Assembly: GCA_019454665.1 (NCBI GenBank)
Contig: JACFNW010000141.1
Span: 1-6,284 of the forward strand
Length of the DNA: 6,284 nucleotides
Direction of reading: 5' to 3'
Source: Fimbriimonadaceae bacterium
GTDB taxonomy: Bacteria; Armatimonadota; Fimbriimonadia; Fimbriimonadales; Fimbriimonadaceae
Within the stretch, counting starts at the first letter, position 1, and each line of letters opens with the position of its first letter. A program made the position numbers and the translations under genes. The notes beneath the pieces were generated by a model. It had not been told where the DNA came from, ran no database searches, and worked only from the letters and a program-made list of their open reading frames with translations. Of this stretch, positions 1-5,224 are shown one piece after another.

Positions 1-572
1 ATCAGCGCGAAACGGCCGGCGCGGCGCTTCGCCTCCAGCGCGGCGCGGAAGCCTGGTACGAGGTGGACTTCCGCAACGGGTTGGAACTCGGCGCGGCCTG
101 GGGCCAATCGGAGTACTTCGGCAAGGTGGACCGGTTCTACACGTTCGGCGCGACGTACCCCGACAACAATCCCTATCGGCGCGTGAACTTCGGCATCACG
201 GGCGGGTCGGTCGCGGGGGAGCGGTACGGCGACGTCGGCATTGGGGGCAACTACCGGTTCGCCAACAAACTGACGCTCTCGGGTTCGTTCGGCTGGCTGT
301 CTCTGGGCGGCGAGCACGCGCGTCAACACATCGTGAGCTTGAACTACGAGATCGACGCCTATCGCTCGGTCGCGGGGCGCATGGTGATGCGGGACGACAA
401 GATCAACGGCTACCTGGCGTTTCGCCAGTCGGGCAATCTTGGCGCGGAGTACTTCCTGATCCTGGGCGATCCGAACGCACCCGAGTTCAAGAGCCGCATC
501 GTCGCCAAGGTCGTGTATCCGCTGGAATTCAAGCCGGTCCGCAAGGCTTCGGGCCAAGCGGTCAAACTGTAG
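1..572 (+). CDS. Probable outer-membrane beta-barrel protein, C-terminal part (5' end outside window)
   Basis: The frame is open from base 3 to the TAG at 570-572, giving about 189 residues; the true start lies upstream. The family is not recognised. The visible protein is a run of amphipathic strands with alternating polar and hydrophobic or aromatic residues, separated by short Gly/Asn/Asp turns (for example LELGAAWG, VDRFYTFGATYP, RVNFGITGG, KLTLSGSFGWLSLGG, HIVSLNYEIDAYRS, INGYLAFRQSG, AEYFLILGDPNAPEF, RIVAKVVYPLEF). This is typical of the transmembrane barrel of outer-membrane proteins, and no hydrophobic helix is seen. The last strand is followed by a short basic tail ending in Leu rather than the terminal Phe often found in proteobacterial barrels. 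The GTG at 63 is only an internal codon. The stop lies 2 bases before trpA, so the two are probably co-transcribed. The barrel assignment is inferred from the strand pattern; a secreted beta-rich domain is the alternative. Confidence 0.6.
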   Translation, partial: QRETAGAALRLQRGAEAWYEVDFRNGLELGAAWGQSEYFGKVDRFYTFGATYPDNNPYRRVNFGITGGSVAGERYGDVGIGGNYRFANKLTLSGSFGWLSLGGEHARQHIVSLNYEIDAYRSVAGRMVMRDDKINGYLAFRQSGNLGAEYFLILGDPNAPEFKSRIVAKVVYPLEFKPVRKASGQAVKL

Positions 573-574
573 GC

Positions 575-1366
575 GTGAGTCGGATCGAAACCGCCTTCGA
601 GGGTCTTCGCGCGCGCGGCGAGAAGGCCCTCGTGCTTTATGTCACCGCTGGCGACCCGTCGCTGAAGGACCTTCCTGCGATCGTCGAGGCCTTGGTCGAG
701 GGGGGCGCCGACATCGTGGAGGTGGGCATTCCGTTCAGCGATCCCATCGCCGACGGCCCCACGATCCAAGCCAGCACCCAGCGTGCGCTCGACCGTGGAG
801 TGACGCCGACAGCTGTTCTGGAAACGGTGGCCGAGTTCAGCGGCAAGGTGCCGACCGTGCTGATGGGCTACTACAACCCCGTGCTGCGCATGGGACTGGC
901 GACGTTCGCCGAACGTGCGGGCGAGGCGGGTGTGGCTGGAGCGATTCTCACCGATCTGACGCCCGAAGAGTCCGACGATTGGGTCGCCGCGTCGCGCGCG
1001 CGGGCCATCGCGTCGGTGTTTCTGGTCGCGCCGACCTCCACCGATGCGCGGTTGGACGAGGTTTGCAGGAGGGCCAACGGGTTCGTCTATGCCGTCTCCC
1101 GCACGGGCGTGACGGGTGCCGCGCAGGAAGTGCCGCCCGATGTCCAGGACTTGGTGAGGCGTGTCAAGAGTCGGACCGAGGTGCCGGTTTGCGTCGGGTT
1201 CGGGATCAGCACGCCCGACCACGTTCGCATGGTGTGCGAGGTCGCCGATGGTGCCGTGATCGGCAGTTGGCTGGTGCAGTGGCTCGCCGAGCATTGGCAG
1301 GATGGCGCGGGCCGCGCCGAACTGGTAGACCGCATTCGCTTACTGAAGGAAGCCACGCGAGGATGA
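575..1366 (+). CDS. trpA: Tryptophan synthase alpha subunit
   Basis: This 263-aa protein has the normal length for TrpA, a TIM-barrel enzyme of the cytoplasm. It cleaves indole-3-glycerol phosphate to indole and glyceraldehyde-3-phosphate and passes indole to TrpB in the last steps of tryptophan synthesis. Visible signatures are YVTAGDP (22-28), EVGIPFSDPIADGPTIQ (49-65) with the catalytic pair at Glu49 and Asp60 (same numbers as in the Salmonella enzyme), GYYNP (98-102), the loop-2 region DLTPEE (127-132), the loop-6 region VSRTGVTG (174-181), and the phosphate-binding GFGIS (208-212) and IGS (229-231). The start is GTG at 575, 2 bases after the upstream stop; the next residues SRIETAF fit the family N-terminus. 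No strong ribosome site precedes it, which suggests coupling to the gene before. The stop TGA (1364-1366) overlaps the next gene's ATG. trpB is not adjacent. All key residues are present. Confidence 0.97.
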   Translation: MSRIETAFEGLRARGEKALVLYVTAGDPSLKDLPAIVEALVEGGADIVEVGIPFSDPIADGPTIQASTQRALDRGVTPTAVLETVAEFSGKVPTVLMGYYNPVLRMGLATFAERAGEAGVAGAILTDLTPEESDDWVAASRARAIASVFLVAPTSTDARLDEVCRRANGFVYAVSRTGVTGAAQEVPPDVQDLVRRVKSRTEVPVCVGFGISTPDHVRMVCEVADGAVIGSWLVQWLAEHWQDGAGRAELVDRIRLLKEATRG

Positions 1367-2520
1367 CCCACCTCGAATGCTCCCTGACCGGCGAACGGGC
1401 CGATTGGCGCGTTCCGGTCAACCTCTCGCCCGCTGGGCGGCCGCACCTGGCTCGCTACGACCTCTCGCCGGAGACGATGCCGCGCAGCGCTGTTGCTCAA
1501 CGCCCAGCCGGACTTTGGCGGTACCGCGAGGTGTTGCCTCCGTGCGAGCCGTTGAGTTTGGGCGAGGGTGGCACGCCGCTGCACCACGCCGAGCGGCTGC
1601 GCCACAACTGGTGGATCAAGGACGAGGCCGTCAACCCCACGGCAAGCTTCAAGGCGCGGGGCATGGCGGTTGCCGTGGCGATGGCCCGGCACTTGGGACT
1701 GAAGCGTTTGGCCGTGCCCTCGGCGGGGAATGCCGGTGGCGCGTTGGCCGCCTATGCGGCGGCTGCGGGGCTGGAAGCGTTTGTGTTCATGCCGAGCGAT
1801 ACGCCGCTGGCGTGCATCGTCGAAGCGCAGTGCCACGGGGCGCGGGTCGAGTTGGTGGACGGGCTGATCACCGATTGCGCCACCCTCATCGCCGCGCGGA
1901 AGGAATCCGAGGGCTGGTTCGACATGAGCACGCTCAAGGAGCCGTACCGACTCGAGGGCAAGAAGACGATGGCTTACGAGTTGGTCGAGCAGTTGGGCCG
2001 GGTGCCCGATGTGATCGTGTGTCCCACGGGGGGCGGCACGGGCCTCATCGGCATGTGGAAGGCGTTCGACGAGATGCAGGCCCTTGGGTGGATCGGCGCG
2101 GAGCGACCGCGCATGGTGGCCGTGCAGGCTTCGGGCTGCGCGCCGGTCGTCCGGGCGTTCGAAGCGGGAGAACGTTTCGCGACCGAGTTCCAGAATGCGA
2201 GCACGTCGGCCTCGGGACTGCTTGTACCGAAAGCCGTCGGCGACTTTCTGATTCTCGATGCCATTCGGGCGTCCGGCGGATTGGCTTTGACGGTGAGCGA
2301 TGCCGAGATGGTTTGGGCGGCACGCGAGATCGCGTCCAAGACCGGCGTGTTCGCCTCGCCCGAAGGGGGCGCCGCCTATGCTGCAGCGCGTCGGCTCCAC
2401 GACCGCAGCCTGATCGGCAACGACGAGTTGGTCGTGCTGTTCAACACGGGGTCGGGCCTGAAGTATCTGGAAGCATTTGGCGGGCAAACTAGAATCGGCC
2501 CAGTGAGCGGTAGACTCTGA
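1363..2520 (+). CDS. thrC: Threonine synthase-family PLP enzyme
   Basis: This 385-aa PLP fold-type II enzyme probably converts O-phospho-L-homoserine to threonine. The PLP-binding lysine is Lys97 in NPTASFKARG (91-100). EGGTPL (68-73) is the usual N-terminal motif. PSAGNAGG (119-126) is the asparagine loop that cradles the cofactor, CPTGGGTGLIG (220-230) is the glycine loop for its phosphate, and NTGSGLKY (361-368) is the C-terminal motif typical of archaeal/plant-type threonine synthases. The N-terminus aligns in style with the family's CxxC...CPxCG zinc-ribbon-like segment followed by RYD, but only Cys6 remains; LSPAG (21-25) stands where a second cysteine pair would be. ATG 1363 is chosen because it overlaps the trpA stop (ATGA) and because the region upstream in this frame is trpA read out of frame. 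A related beta-family enzyme (cysteate synthase or threonine dehydratase type) is less likely but not excluded. Confidence 0.88.
   Translation: MTHLECSLTGERADWRVPVNLSPAGRPHLARYDLSPETMPRSAVAQRPAGLWRYREVLPPCEPLSLGEGGTPLHHAERLRHNWWIKDEAVNPTASFKARGMAVAVAMARHLGLKRLAVPSAGNAGGALAAYAAAAGLEAFVFMPSDTPLACIVEAQCHGARVELVDGLITDCATLIAARKESEGWFDMSTLKEPYRLEGKKTMAYELVEQLGRVPDVIVCPTGGGTGLIGMWKAFDEMQALGWIGAERPRMVAVQASGCAPVVRAFEAGERFATEFQNASTSASGLLVPKAVGDFLILDAIRASGGLALTVSDAEMVWAAREIASKTGVFASPEGGAAYAAARRLHDRSLIGNDELVVLFNTGSGLKYLEAFGGQTRIGPVSGRL
2511..2516 (+). promoter_or_regulatory. Possible -10 element (TAGACT) just before the 70-aa gene
   Basis: The hexamer TAGACT lies inside the last codons of the threonine synthase gene, exactly 7 bases before the ATG at 2524. 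That spacing would place the transcript start at or next to the start codon, as in leaderless genes. The same 7-base gap occurs between a perfect TATAAT and the antitoxin ATG at 4007. No -35 match is seen 16-18 bases upstream. It matches TATAAT at 4 of 6 positions, so it may be chance. Confidence 0.25.
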
Positions 2521-2523
2521 ACG

Positions 2524-2736
2524 ATGGACTCCGAGAAGCATCCGCCAGCCCGGCCGGGTTGGACGTTCGAGGTTGGAGACCGTTCCGAACTCGAAGAGGC
2601 CAAGCTCAAGCGATGGCGCGACATGACGCCCCAGCAACGCTTGGACGCCTACATGGAGCTCCTCAAGGACTGGTGGCCCGATGAGCCGCGACTTCGCGGA
2701 ACTGCTCGCCTCGTCAAGCGATCAGAACGCGAATGA
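2524..2736 (+). CDS. Small conserved-looking hypothetical protein (70 aa)
   Basis: The product is a highly charged soluble 70-residue protein with no signal peptide or membrane segment. Residues 20-48 look helical, with the segment WRDMTPQQRLDAYMELLKDW (about 31-50). This W..(M/L)TP..RL..(hydrophobic)..L pattern resembles small proteins that are often encoded just before nucleotidyltransferase-fold genes in mobile or toxin-antitoxin-like pairs; that resemblance is from memory and is weak. The C-terminus is basic (Arg/Lys-rich). The ATG lies 3 bases after the threonine synthase stop, so it is probably co-transcribed, although a -10-like TAGACT is placed for its own leaderless start. No good ribosome site is visible. 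The end of the gene is overlapped by a second short frame starting at 2681, as expected for a two-gene module. I assign no function. Confidence 0.6.
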   Translation: MDSEKHPPARPGWTFEVGDRSELEEAKLKRWRDMTPQQRLDAYMELLKDWWPDEPRLRGTARLVKRSERE

Positions 2737-2755
2737 CCTGACCAGGCTTGCTTGA
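2681..2755 (+). pseudogene. Possible truncated start of a nucleotidyltransferase-like partner gene (24 codons)
   Basis: An ATG at 2681, inside the end of the 70-aa gene but in another frame, opens a 24-codon frame ending at TGA 2753-2755. It begins MSRDFAELLASSSDQNANDL. Proteins of the MNT/AbiEii-like nucleotidyltransferase group commonly begin M.(K/R/S)DF.(E/D)LL...N, and lead into a GGYA or GAYA motif and an active site with paired aspartates. Here the similarity stops after about 20 residues and none of the catalytic motifs follows. The overlap with the preceding small gene is the arrangement expected of such pairs. I infer a remnant left after deletion; a chance frame is a real alternative because it is so short. 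Confidence 0.3.
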
Positions 2756-2768
2756 CACTTGAACCCCG

Positions 2769-3854
2769 TCAGAGCGTGCCGCGCAACGCCTGCTCGCGCT
2801 CGATGGCTTCAAACAGGGCTTTGAAGTTGCCCTTGCCGAAGCTCTTCGCGCCCTTGCGCTCGATGATTTCGTAGAACAGGGTCGGGCGATCGGTGACAGG
2901 CTTGGTGAAGATCTGGAGCAGGTATCCCTCTTCGTCTCGGTCCACGAGGATGCCGAGGTCCTGGAGTTCCGAGATGGCCTCGTCGATTTGACCGACGCGT
3001 TGGGGCAGCGCTTCGTAGTAGGTCGCCGGGACGCGCAGGAACTCGATGCCTCGGTCGCGCAGCTCGGTCACGGTGCGGATGATATCGCTGGTGAGCAGGG
3101 CGATGTGCTGCACGCCGGCGCCGCCGTAGAACTCGAGGTACTCGTCGATCTGCGACTTCTTCTTGCCCTCGGCGGGCTCGTTGATGGGGAACTTGACGCG
3201 GCCGTTGCCGTTGGCCATCACCTTGGACATGAGGGCCGTGTACTCGGTCGAAATGTCCTTGTCGTCGAACGAGATGAGCTGCGTGAAGCCGAGCACCTGC
3301 TCGTAGAACTTGACCCAGACGTTCATGTGGCCGAGTTCGACGTTGCCGACCACGTGGTCCACCTCTTCGATGCCGACGCTGTGGCCGCGCACGTCGCGAT
3401 CTTCGAAACCGGGGAGGAATTTGCCGCTGAACTTGTCGCGGTTGACGAACGTGTGGAGCGTTTCGCCGTACGTGTGGATGGCGGCCAAGCGCACTTCGCC
3501 TCGGCTGTCGCGCAGCGTCCAGGGCTCCTTGGCGGGCTTCGCGCCCCGCTCGACGGCGGCGTTGAACGCCCAATCCACGTCGTCCACTTCGAACGCGACG
3601 TCCATCACGCCATCGCCCGAAAGCCTCAGTTGGTCGGCGAGGGGGTGGCCGGGCCGGGAGGGGGCGGTGAAGAGGAACCGCGTGTTGCCCTGTTCGAGCA
3701 GCCAATCCACCTCGTGCTTCAGGCCGGTTTCCAGGCCGTGGTAGCCCACGATGTCGAACCCGAAGACCTTGTGGTAGTAGTAGGCCGCCTGCTTGGCGTT
3801 GCCGACCAGAAAGCGGACGTGGTCGACGCGTCGGATGGGAAAGGTGTCAGCCAT
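2769..3854 (-). CDS. hppD: 4-hydroxyphenylpyruvate dioxygenase (HPPD)
   Basis: This 361-aa cytoplasmic non-haem Fe(II) enzyme converts 4-hydroxyphenylpyruvate plus O2 to homogentisate and CO2 in tyrosine catabolism; homogentisate may also feed quinone or tocopherol-type products. Two vicinal-oxygen-chelate (glyoxalase-fold) domains are visible, at about residues 10-135 and 163-320. The iron ligands are all in the second half: His167 in VDHVVGNV, His250 in GVQHIALL, and Glu329 in FYEIIER. The C-terminal closing helix carries the conserved GNFKALFEAIEREQ (342-355), and QIFTKP (314-319) is also typical. The start is ATG at 3854 (MADTFPIRRVDH). An in-frame ATG 11 codons upstream (3887) lies inside the -10 box and so cannot be on the mRNA if that promoter is used. 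The gene stands alone, convergent with the trpA block and divergent from the toxin-antitoxin operon. Other genes of the pathway (such as homogentisate dioxygenase) are not in view. Confidence 0.97.
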   Translation of the reverse strand: MADTFPIRRVDHVRFLVGNAKQAAYYYHKVFGFDIVGYHGLETGLKHEVDWLLEQGNTRFLFTAPSRPGHPLADQLRLSGDGVMDVAFEVDDVDWAFNAAVERGAKPAKEPWTLRDSRGEVRLAAIHTYGETLHTFVNRDKFSGKFLPGFEDRDVRGHSVGIEEVDHVVGNVELGHMNVWVKFYEQVLGFTQLISFDDKDISTEYTALMSKVMANGNGRVKFPINEPAEGKKKSQIDEYLEFYGGAGVQHIALLTSDIIRTVTELRDRGIEFLRVPATYYEALPQRVGQIDEAISELQDLGILVDRDEEGYLLQIFTKPVTDRPTLFYEIIERKGAKSFGKGNFKALFEAIEREQALRGTL

Positions 3855-3885
3855 GAGTGGACTCTCGTCGTTGAGATAGGACCCC

Positions 3886-3891
3886 ATTATA
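3886..3891 (-). promoter_or_regulatory. -10 element (TATAAT) of the HPPD gene
   Basis: Read on the minus strand, bases 3891 to 3886 are a perfect TATAAT. The predicted transcript start is near 3879, which gives a leader of about 25 bases before the ATG at 3854. An AGAG run shortly before that ATG is the only ribosome-site candidate. No -35 hexamer is recognisable 16-18 bases further upstream. The box overlaps the alternative ATG at 3887 and so argues for the shorter protein. Confidence 0.6.
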
Positions 3892-3983
3892 CGGCACGGG
3901 GTCGGCCCTCGGTGAGGCGGCCAGACTCTGGGATAGCGAGGCAGGGGCGCTGGAGCGGACGAGCGGATCGGTCAACGCATCGA

Positions 3984-4006
3984 AATGACCATGTATAATG
4001 GTCATT
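3984..4006 (+). promoter_or_regulatory. Perfect inverted repeat, probable autoregulatory operator of the toxin-antitoxin operon
   Basis: AATGACCAT (3984-3992) and its exact reverse complement ATGGTCATT (3998-4006) are separated by the 5-base spacer GTATA. The right arm ends on the base just before the antitoxin ATG at 4007, and the -10 box spans the spacer and the first two bases of the right arm. Phd/YefM-family antitoxins are known to repress their own operons by binding such palindromes at the promoter. Binding here would directly block RNA polymerase. Confidence 0.75.
3994..3999 (+). promoter_or_regulatory. -10 element (TATAAT) of the toxin-antitoxin operon
   Basis: This is a perfect TATAAT in the centre of the inverted repeat. 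Seven bases separate it from the ATG at 4007, so the predicted transcript start falls on or within one base of that codon (leaderless mRNA). TG directly precedes the hexamer but without the one-base gap of a canonical extended -10. No convincing -35 is seen 17 bases upstream. Confidence 0.65.
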
Positions 4007-4240
4007 ATGAAGACCATCTCCGTGACGTCGTTCAAGGCCAACTGCCTTGAGTTGTTGAGTCGGGTCGGCAAGACTGGCGAGCCGATCCTGATCACCAAGC
4101 GCGGGAAGCCGACCGCGATGCTCGTGCCCCCTCCACCCGAGGGCGACGAGAAGTGGACGCTTGGAAAGCACCGCCACACGGCCAAGGTTGTTGGCGATAT
4201 CGTGGCACCCCTTGACGAACCATGGGAGGCGCTCCGTTGA
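4007..4240 (+). CDS. Type II antitoxin, Phd/YefM family
   Basis: This 77-aa protein should neutralise the PIN-domain toxin encoded next and repress the operon. The N-terminal DNA-binding and dimerisation part (about 1-45) has the family pattern: MKTISVTSFKANCLELL, then TGEPILITKRGKPTAMLVP. The C-terminal tail, GDIVAPLDEPWEAL (63-76), is the kind of segment that folds onto the toxin in Phd-VapC pairs. I chose ATG 4007 over the in-frame ATG at 3998. The latter lies inside the -10 box and operator, upstream of any transcript start, and would add only MVI; the family usually begins directly with M(K/R)-hydrophobic. The stop TGA at 4238-4240 overlaps the toxin's probable TTG start, so translation of the two is coupled. 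The partner pairing (Phd-type antitoxin with VapC toxin) is common in bacteria. Confidence 0.93.
   Translation: MKTISVTSFKANCLELLSRVGKTGEPILITKRGKPTAMLVPPPPEGDEKWTLGKHRHTAKVVGDIVAPLDEPWEALR
4224..4229 (+). promoter_or_regulatory. Shine-Dalgarno site that decides the toxin start
   Basis: GGGAGG lies in the last codons of the antitoxin gene, 7 bases before the TTG at 4237. It is the clearest ribosome-binding site in the window. It overlaps the alternative ATG at 4222, so it cannot serve that codon. Confidence 0.7.
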
Positions 4241-4623
4241 TTCTGCTGGACACCCATATGTGGATCTGGGCGAACGTGGAGCCCGAAAGGCTGCCATCGG
4301 ATTTGGCGCAATTGATCGAACGAGCCGAGACGCCTATTGCGATTTCATCCATTTCGATCTGGGAGACCCTTGTCGTCATGGAACGCGGCCGAATCCAAGT
4401 GGCTACAACACCCGAGGGCACTGTCCGAATGTGGCTCTCATCCTCCCCGATCCAGGTCATTCCGCTTGAGGCCGAGGTTGCCGTCCTGTCGAGGACGTTG
4501 GCGTTCGAGCACGATGACCCGGCCGACCGGTTCATCGCGGCAACGGCCCATTGGCTTGGGTGCCCCTTGGCGACTTTGGACGCCAAACTAAGGCGACTTC
4601 CCTGGCTGAAGCTTCACGCATAA
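4237..4623 (+). CDS. vapC: Type II toxin, VapC-type PIN-domain ribonuclease
   Basis: This 128-aa single PIN domain is a predicted Mg2+-dependent endoribonuclease that would cleave RNA (often tRNA or rRNA in VapC toxins) when the antitoxin is lost. The acidic site is complete: Asp5 in LLDTHMW, Glu43 in SISIWE, Asp97 in DPADRFIAATA and Asp115 in LATLDAKL. I prefer the TTG at 4237, which gives MILLDTHMWIW, the usual N-terminus of this subfamily. It follows GGGAGG at good spacing and overlaps the antitoxin stop as TTGA. The ATG at 4222 would add five residues (MGGAP) and is the alternative. The antitoxin's C-terminal GDIV...EPWEAL segment is the expected binding partner. The TAA stop (4621-4623) shares its last A with the next gene's ATG. 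Function is assigned from family motifs and neighbour; the exact RNA target is unknown. Confidence 0.92.
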   Translation: MILLDTHMWIWANVEPERLPSDLAQLIERAETPIAISSISIWETLVVMERGRIQVATTPEGTVRMWLSSSPIQVIPLEAEVAVLSRTLAFEHDDPADRFIAATAHWLGCPLATLDAKLRRLPWLKLHA

Positions 4624-5204
4624 TGTCAGGCATGCCCGAGGTCGTCACGCTCACGAGTCTCCAGGTCGATCCCGCCCACCAAGCCCGCCTGCTCGAACTC
4701 ACGCAGCAGACCAAGGTGCGGTTCGAGAACCTGCGCGGCTGCAAGTCCTACGCGTTCTGGCGCGACCCGGCCAAATCGGGCGCGTTCCTGCTCACCGTGC
4801 ACTACGAATCCGTCGAGGCGTCCTTGCGCGGCTACGAGACGTGGGGGACCAGCCCCCAGATGTTCGACATCTACGCCATCCTTCTCGACGCGCCGGACGT
4901 CCATCGCTTGATCGTGGACCAGACCCTCGGCGCGTCGCTCGCCGAGGTGCCCTTGGGTGGGACGATCTCGGTCAGCCACCGGGTGGCGGACACGGGTCAT
5001 GGCTTCGCGTTGGCCGAGGAGCTTCAGCGCATCTTTGGGGAACTGACCGTGCTCGAGGGGTTCATGGGCGGCATCGTCGGCCACCGCGAGCAGCTGGAGG
5101 AAGAGGTGAGCGGGCTGGCCCTGTGGTCCTCCGCCGAAGCGTTCGAGGCCTCGATGCCGAAGCGTACGCTGTACGAGGTCCGCGCCTACTCCCGCGTGAT
5201 GTGA
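4623..5204 (+). CDS. Two-domain ABM-like (antibiotic biosynthesis monooxygenase superfamily) protein
   Basis: This 193-aa soluble protein has no signal peptide. It appears to be two ferredoxin-like dimeric alpha/beta barrel domains in tandem. Domain 1, about residues 6-100, has VVTLTSLQVDP, a helix with LLELTQQTKVRFENLRGCKSY, then FLLTVHYESVEASLRGYETW. Domain 2, about 113-192, has TISVSHRVAD, LEGFMGGIVGH, SGLALWSSAEAFEASMPK and YEVRAYSRV. Strand-helix-strand-strand-helix-strand order with the 'yesveas...' element after the third strand is the ABM/EthD pattern. Family members include monooxygenases without cofactor, haem-degrading enzymes and simple binding proteins, so no reaction is assigned. 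ATG 4623 overlaps the toxin stop (TAATG); ATG 4632 (MPEVV), closer to the conserved strand, is an equally possible start. Neither has a clear ribosome site, consistent with translational coupling to the toxin gene. Confidence 0.7.
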   Translation: MSGMPEVVTLTSLQVDPAHQARLLELTQQTKVRFENLRGCKSYAFWRDPAKSGAFLLTVHYESVEASLRGYETWGTSPQMFDIYAILLDAPDVHRLIVDQTLGASLAEVPLGGTISVSHRVADTGHGFALAEELQRIFGELTVLEGFMGGIVGHREQLEEEVSGLALWSSAEAFEASMPKRTLYEVRAYSRVM

Positions 5205-5224
5205 TTTGGGCTGGACTTGGGCGA

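Noticed and set aside
410..1294. 294-codon open frame on the minus strand across the barrel gene and trpA
   Set aside because: Rich in His, Arg and Gly with no family motif, and it lies antisense to a trpA with every key residue. It is a typical shadow frame in high-GC DNA.
979..1362. Extension of the threonine synthase frame upstream to 979 (513 aa)
   Set aside because: The extra 128 residues are trpA read in another frame, Arg/Gly-rich and of no recognisable fold. ATG 1363 with the ATGA overlap is the natural start.
1087..2637. 516-codon open frame on the minus strand antisense to the threonine synthase gene
   Set aside because: Low-complexity Arg/His/Gly composition and no motif; the opposite strand carries a complete PLP enzyme.
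2738..2772. CTGAC/GTCAG inverted repeat between the convergent genes as a terminator
   Set aside because: Only a 5-bp stem with a 25-base loop and no T-run on either strand. The shared terminator for the convergent transcripts is not recognisable.
2988..3998. 336-codon open frame on the plus strand antisense to the HPPD gene
   Set aside because: A Val/Ala/Glu/Asp-rich mirror of HPPD codons. The HPPD frame has all three iron ligands and the family C-terminus.
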